NCBI GenBank assembly: GCA_016801845.1
Contig: CM028928.1
Location: 11,080,827-11,144,826 of the forward strand
Direction of reading: 5' to 3'
Origin: Polydactylus sextarius
Lineage: Eukaryota; Chordata; Actinopteri; Polynemidae
Length of the DNA: 64,000 nucleotides
Position 1 is the stretch's first letter; every line of letters starts with the position of its first letter. This document shows positions 40,430 to 50,600 of the stretch, one piece after another. The notes beneath the pieces are model-generated. The model worked only from the letters and a program-made list of their open reading frames with translations. It did not search any database and had not been told where the DNA came from. The translations under genes and the position numbers were made by a program.

Positions 40430-40760
40430 GGACTCAGGACTGTGTGCAGAGGACTTATGCTAATGAGTTATTTTAAAGTGTAAATAGGAAATTAAACGCA
40501 CACTGAATCTTAGAAAGGTCGGACAGCATCACCCCGCTCCCTTTGATGAGAATGTATTTAGTCAGGCAGACGCCACTTTCATGGAAATCCGGGGTGAAGT
40601 TCCCCCTTATTCCTCCGAACAAACTAATTAAAACTAGCCAAACTTGTGCGGGTATCAGAAAATTAATTGCTATTAAGTGGGAATTGGAATGTCCCACCAT
40701 TCATCACTGGAGAAATCCTTTCTTCTGTGTCACTTTTTAAGATTAATAGACTGAAACAAA
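40430..40760. promoter_or_regulatory. candidate conserved noncoding element, intron 6
   Basis: Contains the POU-like ATGCTAAT at 40457-40464, ATGGAAATCC near 40581, AACTAATTAAAAC near 40622, AAATTAATTG near 40660 and CTATTAAGTGG. It is about 330 bases of complex sequence free of simple repeats, followed by poly(A) at about 40810. A good enhancer candidate, unproven. Confidence 0.38.
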
Positions 40761-40969
40761 ACAATTAGGGCCAAATTTAAGTGGAGATGCTGGTTGCTCC
40801 TCACTTTTAAAAAAAAAAAAAAAGATTGCCTGTGATCATTGCTGGTAATAAGTCATCATGTTTCAACAATGTGTGTTCCGACGCCTGGTAAAAAAAAAAA
40901 AAATTAACACTTTAAAGCTTTGTTGGATTTCAAAAAAAAGGAGTCTATCAAGAGGCTTTCACTGATAAT

Positions 40970-41180
40970 CTGGGCTACCATGTTACTGTGGCTATTTTAG
41001 TCTATTTCACATCAGTGTAATTACCTTCAGACTGAGCTGTGCTAATGAAACAATGGGCTTGTCCTGCCTATTTGTGCTTTAATGGGCTATTGTCTATGTT
41101 CTTACTACCTAATTAGTGCCGCAGCTCTCATAGATCACTACGGTATAGTCTTTACTTGTGGTCTTCATTAGATCATTTTA
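40970..41180. promoter_or_regulatory. candidate conserved noncoding element, intron 6
   Basis: Two perfect homeodomain palindromes, GTAATTAC (41017-41024) and CTAATTAG (41109-41116), bracket a SOX-type AACAATGG (41049-41056) and CTATTGTC (41088-41095), with GCTAATGA and CTTTAATGG between. This is the most enhancer-like motif grammar seen in the window. The role is inferred. Confidence 0.42.
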
Positions 41181-42402
41181 ATCTCCTTGCTATTTTTCTT
41201 ACTGATATTAGCTTGTTTTTCTTATGAAGCATTTCAAACACTGGCACCGCTGATGAAATGTTATTAATCATACGGCAACGCTTGACGTGAGATCTCTCTA
41301 TTTAGTATTTATAAGCATATATGAATTATTAATAAATAGTTAATAACACATAATAATTATAAAAATAATAATATCATTATCTATTCCCATAAACTGAGCC
41401 TATAATTTACACAGATAATGAAAAACTTTGCAACACATAGGTAATAATATAAAAGACACTATAATGTGTTATAAACTGCTTATAAATGCTAAATATGAGA
41501 CATGAAATTATACCTTTTTTTAACCTTTTTTTTAGCAAATAATAATTTTTATCTTTAAAGGTTGCAAGGAAGTATTTTTTTATATCCAGAATAATAGGGT
41601 CTTTTCTCGTTTTTAAATCTTCTAAATCAGTGTTCTTCAGCCCTCCCCTGTGATAGCGTCCCTCTCAGGTGGCCCACAGGTGTGTTGGTGAGGGTTCAAC
41701 CCCAGTTTTTGGGCCCTGCTTTTTTTTATTGCCAACGCCGTCAGTCCGCCCTGTCTGGACCCTCCCCGGCCGTGAGAATTAATGACGCGTCGCGCAACCA
41801 GCCAATGCATCCATAAATCAAGAGGAAATTAGAGGGACAGTCCTGCTACGATCCAGGACACTCCTCTCTCTGTCTCCCCTGGTTTAGCCGATTTATCATT
41901 TGTGCTGCGCATTAATAAACACCACTCCCATGAGGCTTTGCAGTGGTGGGACGCTGGACCTGCTCCTCAGCAGTACACCCCCTCCTCCTCCTCCTTCCTT
42001 CCTTCCATCCCCTCTCCTAATTCCCCACAAGTGGAGGCTGTCTCTCACACTTGTGTGGATTTGGCTTGTTTAAAAAATGTCATTTTTGTCATATTCTGAG
42101 CGTAGAAAGTTGGATTTGTTTAAATCAAGGAGGATAAATACATGAAATATATGATGAGAGCTGAAATATTGAAGAATCAGACATATCGAGGAATGTCACA
42201 TGACTACATTATAGTGCTCAGGGATTTGCATGTGTACATGAACACCCAGCTCCCCTACAGCTTCTGCCTCTAAAACATATAAAAGACAGATTTTCCTACA
42301 ATGACAATGTAAAGAGGGTGTTGCTCTCTATACGGCTTCATGCTGTAGTCAAAACTCAGGACTACGTATGCCAGAACGGCAGTGCTGCACCCACAGAAGG
42401 CT

Positions 42403-42413
42403 CCACACACACA

Positions 42414-42472
<59 letters not shown>

Positions 42473-42500
42473 ACACACACATACACATACACACACATAC
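42403..42500. repeat. (CA)n microsatellite
   Basis: Long CA run with GA and TA interruptions; less perfect ACAC sequence continues to about 42516. It produces spurious Thr/His and Cys/Val frames. Confidence 0.92.
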
Positions 42501-43331
42501 ATTCACATCCACACACTCTGATTACCATGTGAATGGAGTGTTCTGTAATCGTTGGATGTGTCAAACGAGAGATGGAGCATTTACGTTTGGGAGATGGATG
42601 GATTGTGGGGGACGTAAATATGGAAGGGGGGTTATCGGGGCTGCGTAAGCTGGTTTTGTCTGCCTTTATAAAATAACTCAAAATGTTTTATTTCCAAGTC
42701 TTGAGTCACAAAGTCATTGTGTCAGTTCATGCACAAAGCGCGACATCCCCTTGGCGCTTTTTCCCCTCCTTCCATCTCTCTCTGTTTTTCCCCTGTCTTG
42801 TTTGTGACATCTCCCTGTGAAAAGACAACAAAAGTCATGTTTTAATCTCTACCCGTGGCTCATTGTATATGCAGAGAGAATGGTTGTGCTGTTTCCGCCT
42901 TTTACCTTTTCAAACCCCCTTTTTAGTATTTCCAGTCAACACTGATTGCATTTGAATAATGAGTCAAATTGGACTTGATTAAATATTACCATACACAGTC
43001 AGAGCATTTCTACAAAATAAAAGACATGTTTTCTCATGGATGAAATGCAAGCAGAGCATCAAGTGACAGCCGAACACTTATTCAGATGAGCCTTTTGTCT
43101 GATGATTGACAAAAGTGTCATCTGTTAGGGTTAGATTAGGTTAGAGTTTGGATGAAGTCAAACAGAAAACGATGTAGAAACCAACAAATCAGTAACTCAT
43201 TTTGTGGGAATTTAGCCAATTCGCATCCGCAAAATATAGATTTTATTATAATAAAACATTTTAAACTTTTATTTCATTCTTTTTCTGGTACCTTCCTCTA
43301 AATATGTCCTTCTTTTCTCCTCATCCTGCAG

Positions 43332-43533
43332 GCTCTCGGTTCTCAAGCCCGAGGCTGCCGTCACGACCCAGCAGGAAGCGGCCGCTGCCGATCTCACCGC
43401 TCTCAGAGCACAGCTTTGATCTGCAGACCATGATTCGAAATTCCCCCAATTCTCTTGTCACCATGCTGAACACCTCACGATCTAGCTCCTCCACCAGTGG
43501 TTCTATTGGTCACCTCTCTGCCGGAACCATCAG
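43332..43533 (+). CDS. gli3: gli3 exon 7 (SUFU-motif exon)
   Basis: Residues about 279-346; 202 bases, equal to human exon 7. It begins after cctgcag, completing a Ser codon, and ends ATC-AG before a weak donor gtagtc at 43534. The translation RFSSPRLPSRPSRKRPLPIS, then SEHSFDLQTMIRNSPNSLVT, closely follows human. The SUFU-binding motif, SYGHLS in human, reads SIGHLS here (43502-43519): Tyr is replaced by Ile (ATT, 43505-43507). His and Leu of the motif are kept. Retention of intron 7 would create a stop at once (AGG TAG). Confidence 0.95.
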
Positions 43534-45275
43534 GTAGTCTGATGTTTTAATAGCAAAAGTCTTGGAAAGGGAAATTGAAAATTTAATCTGTGTGGCCTTC
43601 ATTGTCTATTTGACAACTAAATTTGCACATGAAGTTTACAATTTACACCATCATGGAAAGCACTGCTCAGCCCAGAAAAAATAGTTGTATAATGTCCTGT
43701 GTGTCCCAGGAGTGGGCAGTTCAAAGTTTTAAAAGATAACACTGTTGTCGTAGTGATGTCATTGGGATTATCTTTACTCAGACACGACACGCAACGTTTA
43801 AGGCTTCAAAAAGCTTTGAGATGTGGTATTTGAAAGGCAGTTCAAATAAAATGTAGTGGCCATCTGATGTGTCTATATTTACCAGCTTGTATTTATCAGG
43901 TTGTCTTGTGGGAAATAAAGGGGTAAAAATCCTTTTCTGCTTAAATTCTTACCATTCTTTAATTTAAATCTGATTTCATTTGGCAGATTTGAGTGTTCCA
44001 ATTTTATGTAAGCGCAACACGACATTGCTGGGTTACTCCTTTAACATTATGAAAAATAACTATTATCCTGTCAGGATGTCTCTCAGAAACCTCAATTGAT
44101 TGTGTTTCCATCAACGTGGTCATTCAGGGATTCGCACATGTCGATAATACATCCTACAGCAGGATCTCTCCGAGGGGAATGATGTTATAAATGATTTTCT
44201 GATAGACTTGGAGAATGGCACCTTCATAATTGTATAATACTATGAATTCCTCATCTTGTGTAAGAGAAAAGGTTAGAGAACATGTGTGTTGGAAGAAGTA
44301 AGTGTATGAGTGTGTGTTGTCCATGTCAAAGCCCCATGTGGGTGACGATCTCCCAGCCAGCGAGTCAGCCAGCATCCCCGGCGGCTTGTGTCAGTCATCC
44401 GGTACCGCTCATGGACACGTCACATACATCACGCCATGGAAACGGAGGCAACTATAGGGAAGCAAAAAGAAAAGAAGGAAAAAGAGATGGGGGGGTGAGG
44501 GAAGATCTATCGCCCCACCCACAGCCATTGATCAGCAATCTGTAAGAAGAACCTGATCAATCACGCCGCTTGCTCAGCCACTGTCCTGGTGACAGGACCC
44601 AAATAGCCAGAGCCAACAGACTGATGAGTGATATGACAAGCGGTGGGCCCCCAAATGTGTCTCGGCCCATTGATTTCCACTCGGCTCGTAATAAGATCAG
44701 CAGACATATGGGTCGCAGTGAGAGCGAAGCGTCAGCGCTCAGGATGAATGGAGGCCGCTGCTGTCGAGCCACACAGATCCGTGTTTATCTGGTGGTTCAC
44801 CTGTGGTTATACGGATCCCAGAGGGGGGTTTGGTAGCTTCGGGGACTTTTAGGATCAACAAAGTTAGTTCAGGATGAGGGTAAATAAACTGAGTAAAGAA
44901 ACTCTGTTGCTCAGAGGGCAGTTTCATTCTGCTTCATTTACAGGGCCATAAGATACACAACAGATTGTTTATCATCAGTATCATTTGCCCAGTGGAAGAA
45001 TGGCATACTGCCTTACACAGACCACATGATAATTCACTGTGTGTTAACAAGCTGAACATTCATTGGCAGGGATTTGCTGACAGCCTCGTGGTTCCAGCAT
45101 TACCACAGCATCTCCTGTCAGATTGTCCTCAGGGATAAGGGAACTATCCAGAACAATCCATTTATTCACTGTCTTCCCCCTTTTCTGCCTCATTGCCTTT
45201 GGAACTGATGTTTTAGTGAAGTTATACTTTTGTAATTATTTCATCCAATACTTCCTTTTTTTCTGCCCTGTTCAG
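43534..45275 (+). other. gli3: gli3 intron 7 (1.7 kb)
   Basis: Donor gtagtc (no G at +5), acceptor ctgttcag. Mostly unremarkable unique sequence. A low-repeat block lies at 44540-44800. No gene recognised. Confidence 0.85.
44540..44800. promoter_or_regulatory. candidate conserved noncoding element, intron 7
   Basis: Complex, balanced-composition block containing TGACAGGACCCAAAT, GCCCATTGATTTCC and CTCGTAATAAGATC. It is distinct from the surrounding G/A-rich sequence. Weak candidate. Confidence 0.25.
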
Positions 45276-45495
45276 CCCAGCGTTAAGCTTTGCCTACCCC
45301 TCAACTCCTGTGGCTTTGCACGTGCACCCACAACTGATTGGCCGCCAACCAGGCATCGTGGGCTCTGCCTTCGGCCACAGTCCCCCCCTCATCCACCCGA
45401 CGCCGGCCTTTCCCACCCAGAGGCCCGTGCCTGGCATCCCCCCCTCCGGGCTCAGTGCCAGCGAGCGCTCAACCATCTCCAACGACTCTTTACAG
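45276..45495 (+). CDS. gli3: gli3 exon 8 (human numbering)
   Basis: Residues about 346-419. Follows ctgttcag; ends with a whole Gln codon before gtgaga at 45496 (phase 0, as in human). It begins SPALSFAYPSTPVALHVHPQ against human [20 protein letters not shown]. The segment SAFGHSPPLIHP, then FPTQRPVPGIPP, is nearly identical. It is 220 bases against 214 in human; the 3' end (SASERSTISNDSLQ) has diverged and carries the two extra codons. Confidence 0.95.
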
Positions 45496-46567
45496 GTGAG
45501 AGCGTCGGCTGGCGCCCGTGCGATTCATCATCACAAGTAATAGATAGCGGCGTCGCACACCAGCCACATCTTGGCGAAATGTAGCGAGCTAACATGGTAC
45601 AGGCAGGACCCCCCCTCCACGTGCACATCTCCTGGGAGTTTCCTCCTACTTGTGTTGTTTCTTGTTTTTAGACTGCCGAGCACGCCCCAGAACGTCCCTG
45701 CAGCAAACAACAAGGGGCTTGTTAGCATAGAATCCCACTGCTGACTCCATTAATCACTAGAGGGGGAAGAAGGATATAGAGAAGGAATATTGACATGGAT
45801 GGATGGATCCAAAGGGGCTTTTTCTCTCTTTCCTCAACCCTTACTGTATGTGCGGGCCCACATTTGAAGTAAATATTCACTGTTTATTACCAGTCTTCCC
45901 TGCTGTTTCCCATTTCTTGAATTTTGTATTACCACAAATGAGGCCTCATTCGAATTGGGTGAACCAAAATTGCCTTTTCTTCCCTCTGAATAAAAAGAAT
46001 ATTGCTTTGGGGGCCACAGCTGAATCTTCCTGAATATCTTTCAGCAAAGATGGTCAAGGCCAAGGTATTACATTTTGTAGAGACTAGAGAAACTTTAAAT
46101 TTCCTGTAAAAGAAAAACAACAGGAAACCAACTGAACTTGTTTTCTTTTCTATAACTTCTCGTTAATCCTTTTATAGTGAGCTTGGTATGTAAGAAGAAT
46201 CCCCCCAAGGGCAAATTTAAACCAGGGCCAAAGTCGGGTCATCCATTGGTTCATTGAATTGGTTCATGAGTTGGTTTTAATTGCTGTGATTAGGTTAGCT
46301 AATAAGATACAATGAATTACGTAGTTTTTCATTAACACAGTTAAAGCCCTTGCTTGCAACAGAGTATTCAGAATCATTATGGTTCAACCACAGTTGTTTT
46401 GTTCCTAGTTGATTAAGATAGTAATGGATTGACTTATAAGCTTCATGCATTTTTAACGATACTATAAAGGACAGAACAAGAATTATTAAGGAAACAAAAA
46501 CAGCAACACTATGTCATCAAAGGGAAACAAAATTATAAAATCTAAGTTGTGCAATCTCTTTCCACAG
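45496..46567 (+). other. gli3: gli3 intron 8 (1.1 kb)
   Basis: Donor gtgaga, acceptor ttccacag. AT-rich unique sequence toward the 3' end. No element or gene recognised. Confidence 0.85.
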
Positions 46568-46681
46568 ACCAAACCAACAAGTGAATCTGCTGTGAGCAGC
46601 ACAGGAGACCCCATGCACCACAAACGCTCCAAAATGAAACCAGAAGAAGAGCTGCCAAGCCCAGGTGCAGTAAGTGTACAG
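46568..46681 (+). CDS. gli3: gli3 exon 9 (human numbering)
   Basis: Residues about 420-457; 114 bases, equal to human. Phase 0 at both ends. The translation TKPTSESAVSSTGDPMHHKR, then SKMKPEEELPSPGA, matches human and identifies GLI3 rather than GLI2. It ends VSVQ before gtgagg at 46682. A perfect in-frame second donor, GCA|gtaagt, lies 12 bases upstream (46670) and would remove those four residues. Confidence 0.95.
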
Positions 46682-47519
46682 GTGAGGGTAATCACTTACT
46701 GACTCCTTATCCACTCTGTACAGCTTTGACAACTGCCTTCATCCTAAAAAAGTGTCGCTGTGAATGAAAACTGTTTGGTGTTTACATTTTTAAGAACATA
46801 GCAGTAGCACCAATCAAAATGGCCACAACAACAGACAAGCTTACCAACCACACTGTTTGTTGGTTAGTTTCCCCCACTGTGCTCTTAATAATCCATCTTT
46901 GGGACAGTAGAAGGAAATTGCTTTGCTTTAATTTTAAGTTGCCAGGAAAATTAAAGAGAAAGGTGATAATTTAAAATGTTCGCATCTGCAGGAAAAAAAA
47001 ACCTATTAGAGTGGATATTCAGTGGCAGATACAGCCTGAGGTGTGAGGTGTAAGCTGCAGGCTCACTTGCATTAGCCCACACCAACTCTGTGGGCTCTCT
47101 CAACCACCTAACTGTGACAGTGAAATATGTCTGGGCTAATAGAGCAACCTACAGCAGGAAGAGGGGGTTAGATTCCTCAAATACTCGCCCTGGTCCTGTC
47201 GTATAACAACCCAGTAATACAGAGCGGGGCTTTCAGCTCTACATTTCCGTTCTTAACATTTTTCTCTCAGGAAGTCAAACAAGGCTAGATTTGGAGGGGA
47301 AACTCTGGCTAAGACCTGTACCCAAATAATTTTTGGTCTACACCTGTGGAAATCAGACAGGGTGGTTAAAAAAACACCTTTATGACAGATTGCACCTTGG
47401 TGTTAAGTCAGTTCAGTCACAATATTTTCATTGCATTACTTTACTTGGTGTCCATTCAAAGCAGAACTGCCAGCTCTATCTATCCATGCCAAACAGGAAC
47501 TTTTTTCAAACTTTTTCAG
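46682..47519 (+). other. gli3: gli3 intron 9 (0.8 kb)
   Basis: Donor gtgagg, acceptor ctttttcag. Unique sequence with no recognisable gene, repeat or clear regulatory block. Confidence 0.85.
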
Positions 47520-47660
47520 GATCATCCCGATGGCATGACCTTGGTGAAGGAGGAAGGTGACAAGGATGAGAGCAAACAGGAGCCAGAGGTGGTTTACGAG
47601 ACAAACTGTCACTGGGAGAACTGCTGCCGCGAGTTTGACACACAGGAGCAGCTAGTGCAA
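47520..47660 (+). CDS. gli3: gli3 exon 10 (start of zinc finger 1)
   Basis: Residues about 458-504; 141 bases, equal to human, phase 0. Encodes MTLVKEEGDKDESKQEPEVV and the first half of zinc finger 1, with both Cys ligands in YETNCHWENC. Human reads HWEGCAREFD; this protein reads HWENCCREFD, adding a Cys right after the second ligand. The last codon is Gln (CAA, 47658-47660) where human has His. The ligand His itself is the first residue of the next exon, so the finger is intact. Donor gtgagt. Confidence 0.95.
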
Positions 47661-50600
47661 GTGAGTAATACGCACAGGAAAACAGATACATAAAAAATAT
47701 ATCCTGCAAGTAATGTCAGCAAACTGTGCGCAGGACAGTCATTTTTAACACTTCATTTTGTCAAGTTTAGTTGCTCTGAACTACTTGCTTGCTGCTGTGT
47801 ACACTTTTAGTTGCGATTCATCACTTTATGTTCACACCTGACCCCAGTTGACAGGACCAGAGTTTCATGCAGGGAAACAGAGACACAACAAGGTGTTCAC
47901 AGTCACTCATACAAGCAGAACCAAGTAAATCAACCACCTCACCATCAAAATCACCATCCACAGTGTGCAGTTAAGCTGTTAATTATAACGTAATAACAGA
48001 AGTGGCAAATGTCTCTTAAATTCATGTCCTGTGTCATGATTAACATATCAGATGTTCAGCACAATTAAAAAAATATCTAGAATTATCAAGATATTAACTG
48101 TTAACCAATGATGAGACAAGCTGATGACGCCAAAGCTAACAAGAACTGAGCAGGAATTTGGGTCTTAAAGAGATGTAGCATTTATTTCATGTGCACACAT
48201 ATTACACTTTTACAACTATACACATATTTTCTAAAGCTTTTCTGCAGTTGATGGCCTCAAGTTCCCATTTCTTCAGGTTCGACACATCTGTACATGTTAT
48301 AAAGTGTATAATATTGTAATTTATCTCAGGCTCAGTTTTGGCTATAGCTAGTCATTCATCAAAGATCTTATCATCATTGCCATTGTGCATGGTCACACCA
48401 AAGAAAATGATAAACAATAGAACAAGTAGTATCAATTTAGCCTCCAGAGGCAGGCGCCTGCTGTGGCTACAAAACAGCAGTAGTTTGTGATGAGATCATA
48501 ATAAATACTAACAGGCAATAACGGCATTCCTTCTTCTGTATCATTTTAATTGCTAACTCATAAAGCTCTCCTTGTCTTGGATGCTCTGTCACCATGCCAC
48601 TGCAAAAACAACAATGTGTTTTGGTTTTTATGTGCTGTGAGAATTTTCACAGTAGCAATATCAACCACAGCTGTCCTATGAGGCCAGAACCCCTGCCTGT
48701 GCGTCTGTGCAGCAGCAGTAGCTGAACAGTAGAGTAGGAGCTGCAGGCAGTGACTGATACTGGCGCTGGATTCCTGATTGGATCCAGGGACGGTGGTAAT
48801 GGGCTCAAAAGCTGGAGAGCACATCTCACAGCTGAACGGTGCTAACTGATTTGGTGGGTTAAGCCTCCCAGAGTCAGGATGTGAGCTTTGTGGACTACAC
48901 TGGACCGACCCTCCTCCTGTGTGTTATCAGAACTTCTCACACAGCCCAGGAGATGGATGGCTTTCATCATATTGCGCCCGAGGGTTCAGTGTTAAGCCAA
49001 ATATTAATGACATTATGGACATGTCGCCCCCACTATGGCTACTTACACTGACGCTATTAGCTCTGCTGCTCTCATGCGGCCTGTGTACCGCTCACCCATC
49101 AGCCAACAGAGAGAGCAGCCTGAAGTTGAAGAAATGGTGAAAATACACCAATATGATGCTGTGAACAAGGGATGCTGGAGTGTGCACACATACACACATG
49201 TGAAACACACATCAACACACATCTGATAGAAAGATCCTCAGCTCTCCACAGCTGTCTATTTGCCGTCTTGACATTGCAATCCTCAGCCGCGGTGGTAACC
49301 CCTATCTATAATTGATATCCTCAGCGCGGAATGGGCTGCCTCCCGTGTTTGAAGGGCTCGGCTCAAAGGTTGAGGATCTTGACAACTTCTTGCCCCTGTT
49401 TCTGGGGGCGGGATGAGTTTAGTTGGTGAGAGAGGAGGGAAGGACGGCTTCTTAATAGAGGAAAAGCTTGCACACATCCTCCCCCTACTGTAGTCACACC
49501 AGGTGGCCGTCCAAACAAAGCAATGTCCTCTCATTCCTCCACATACAGTTTCCGGCCCTAACCTTGCCAAGCTGCACTTACTATCAGATTACTGTGTAGA
49601 CAGACACCAATGAAATCCTTATTAGTTTTTCATTTTTTCCATCTTGGAATTGTTTTCTTTTTTTGCCCGAATTTGCCTTTCTGATATTGCACTTTATTTC
49701 TCATTTTCTATGCACATGCAGATATGCAGAAAGATGCCAATACAAGTCTTGGCATACAGAATCCCTGCCCTCTAATTCAGCAGAGCGGACGAGAAAATGC
49801 TCTTATCTCTACGCACCCCCACCCCCCCTCAGTAATAGGATAAGTACAGTATTTGGACCACAGTGGCTCTCCTATCACACTGGGAGGGGTTGGGTGTAGG
49901 GGGGTGGGGGGGATTTTCATATAACCAAACAATGGAGTGTCCCTTCCCCCTGTACTTGTCTTTTGAAATGGCTTTGGGGGAAAAACATGATTAGAAAAAA
50001 AATGGTACTTTCTCTTTGGTTGTTACTGTTTTAACCACTAGCCTTTGTACAAAGTTTAAACATACATTCATATCAAGCAGTAGTCGTCTGTTGGTTCTCT
50101 GAAGTATTGAAAATAACTCCTGCACTGAATTAAATATCCGTTTTCCTTTGTGGTTGGCCTAATTTTAGAATTAAGCCTTCACGCCACCCTCATCGCTTTG
50201 CACCTTGTTCAGAAACACTCCTGCCACGCTCTTGATGCATATTTTTACATCCTCAAACATGCTCTCACCATGACATGCCACAGCATTCCTTTATCATCCA
50301 TGTTTTAAAGCGCTCTCGGTGCAGCTGATAAGATAAACATCAGATCTATGCAATTTAGCTCACTTATCTGGCCTACCCAGTCAGCAAAAGCAAGGGGGTG
50401 TCAATTTTAGTTTGCTTTATTTATTTCATTTATTATATTTCAACTTCATACACTCTCCATCTCCCTCTCTACTCAGCTCAGCATTCTTCTGCTCCTCCAT
50501 TTTTGGGCATGAACCTCTCCCTCACTCTTTTTCTCTTTCATTTTCTTCCCCCCCCCCTTCCCCACCTCGGAGGGAGTACTTTTAAAGATAAGGCCTGGTG

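Larger units (their letters stand above)
39932..43331 (+). other. gli3: gli3 intron 6 (3.4 kb)
   Basis: Donor gtaagt, acceptor cctgcag. Holds two motif-rich non-repetitive blocks (40430-40760 and 40970-41180), AT-rich sequence 41300-41600, a long (CA)n microsatellite, and a short inverted repeat CTTTTGTC/GACAAAAG at 43092-43115. No coding sequence recognised. Confidence 0.85.

Noticed and set aside
43126..43150. Second telomere-like stretch (gttagggttagattaggttag)
   Set aside because: Too degenerate and short; no four G-runs.
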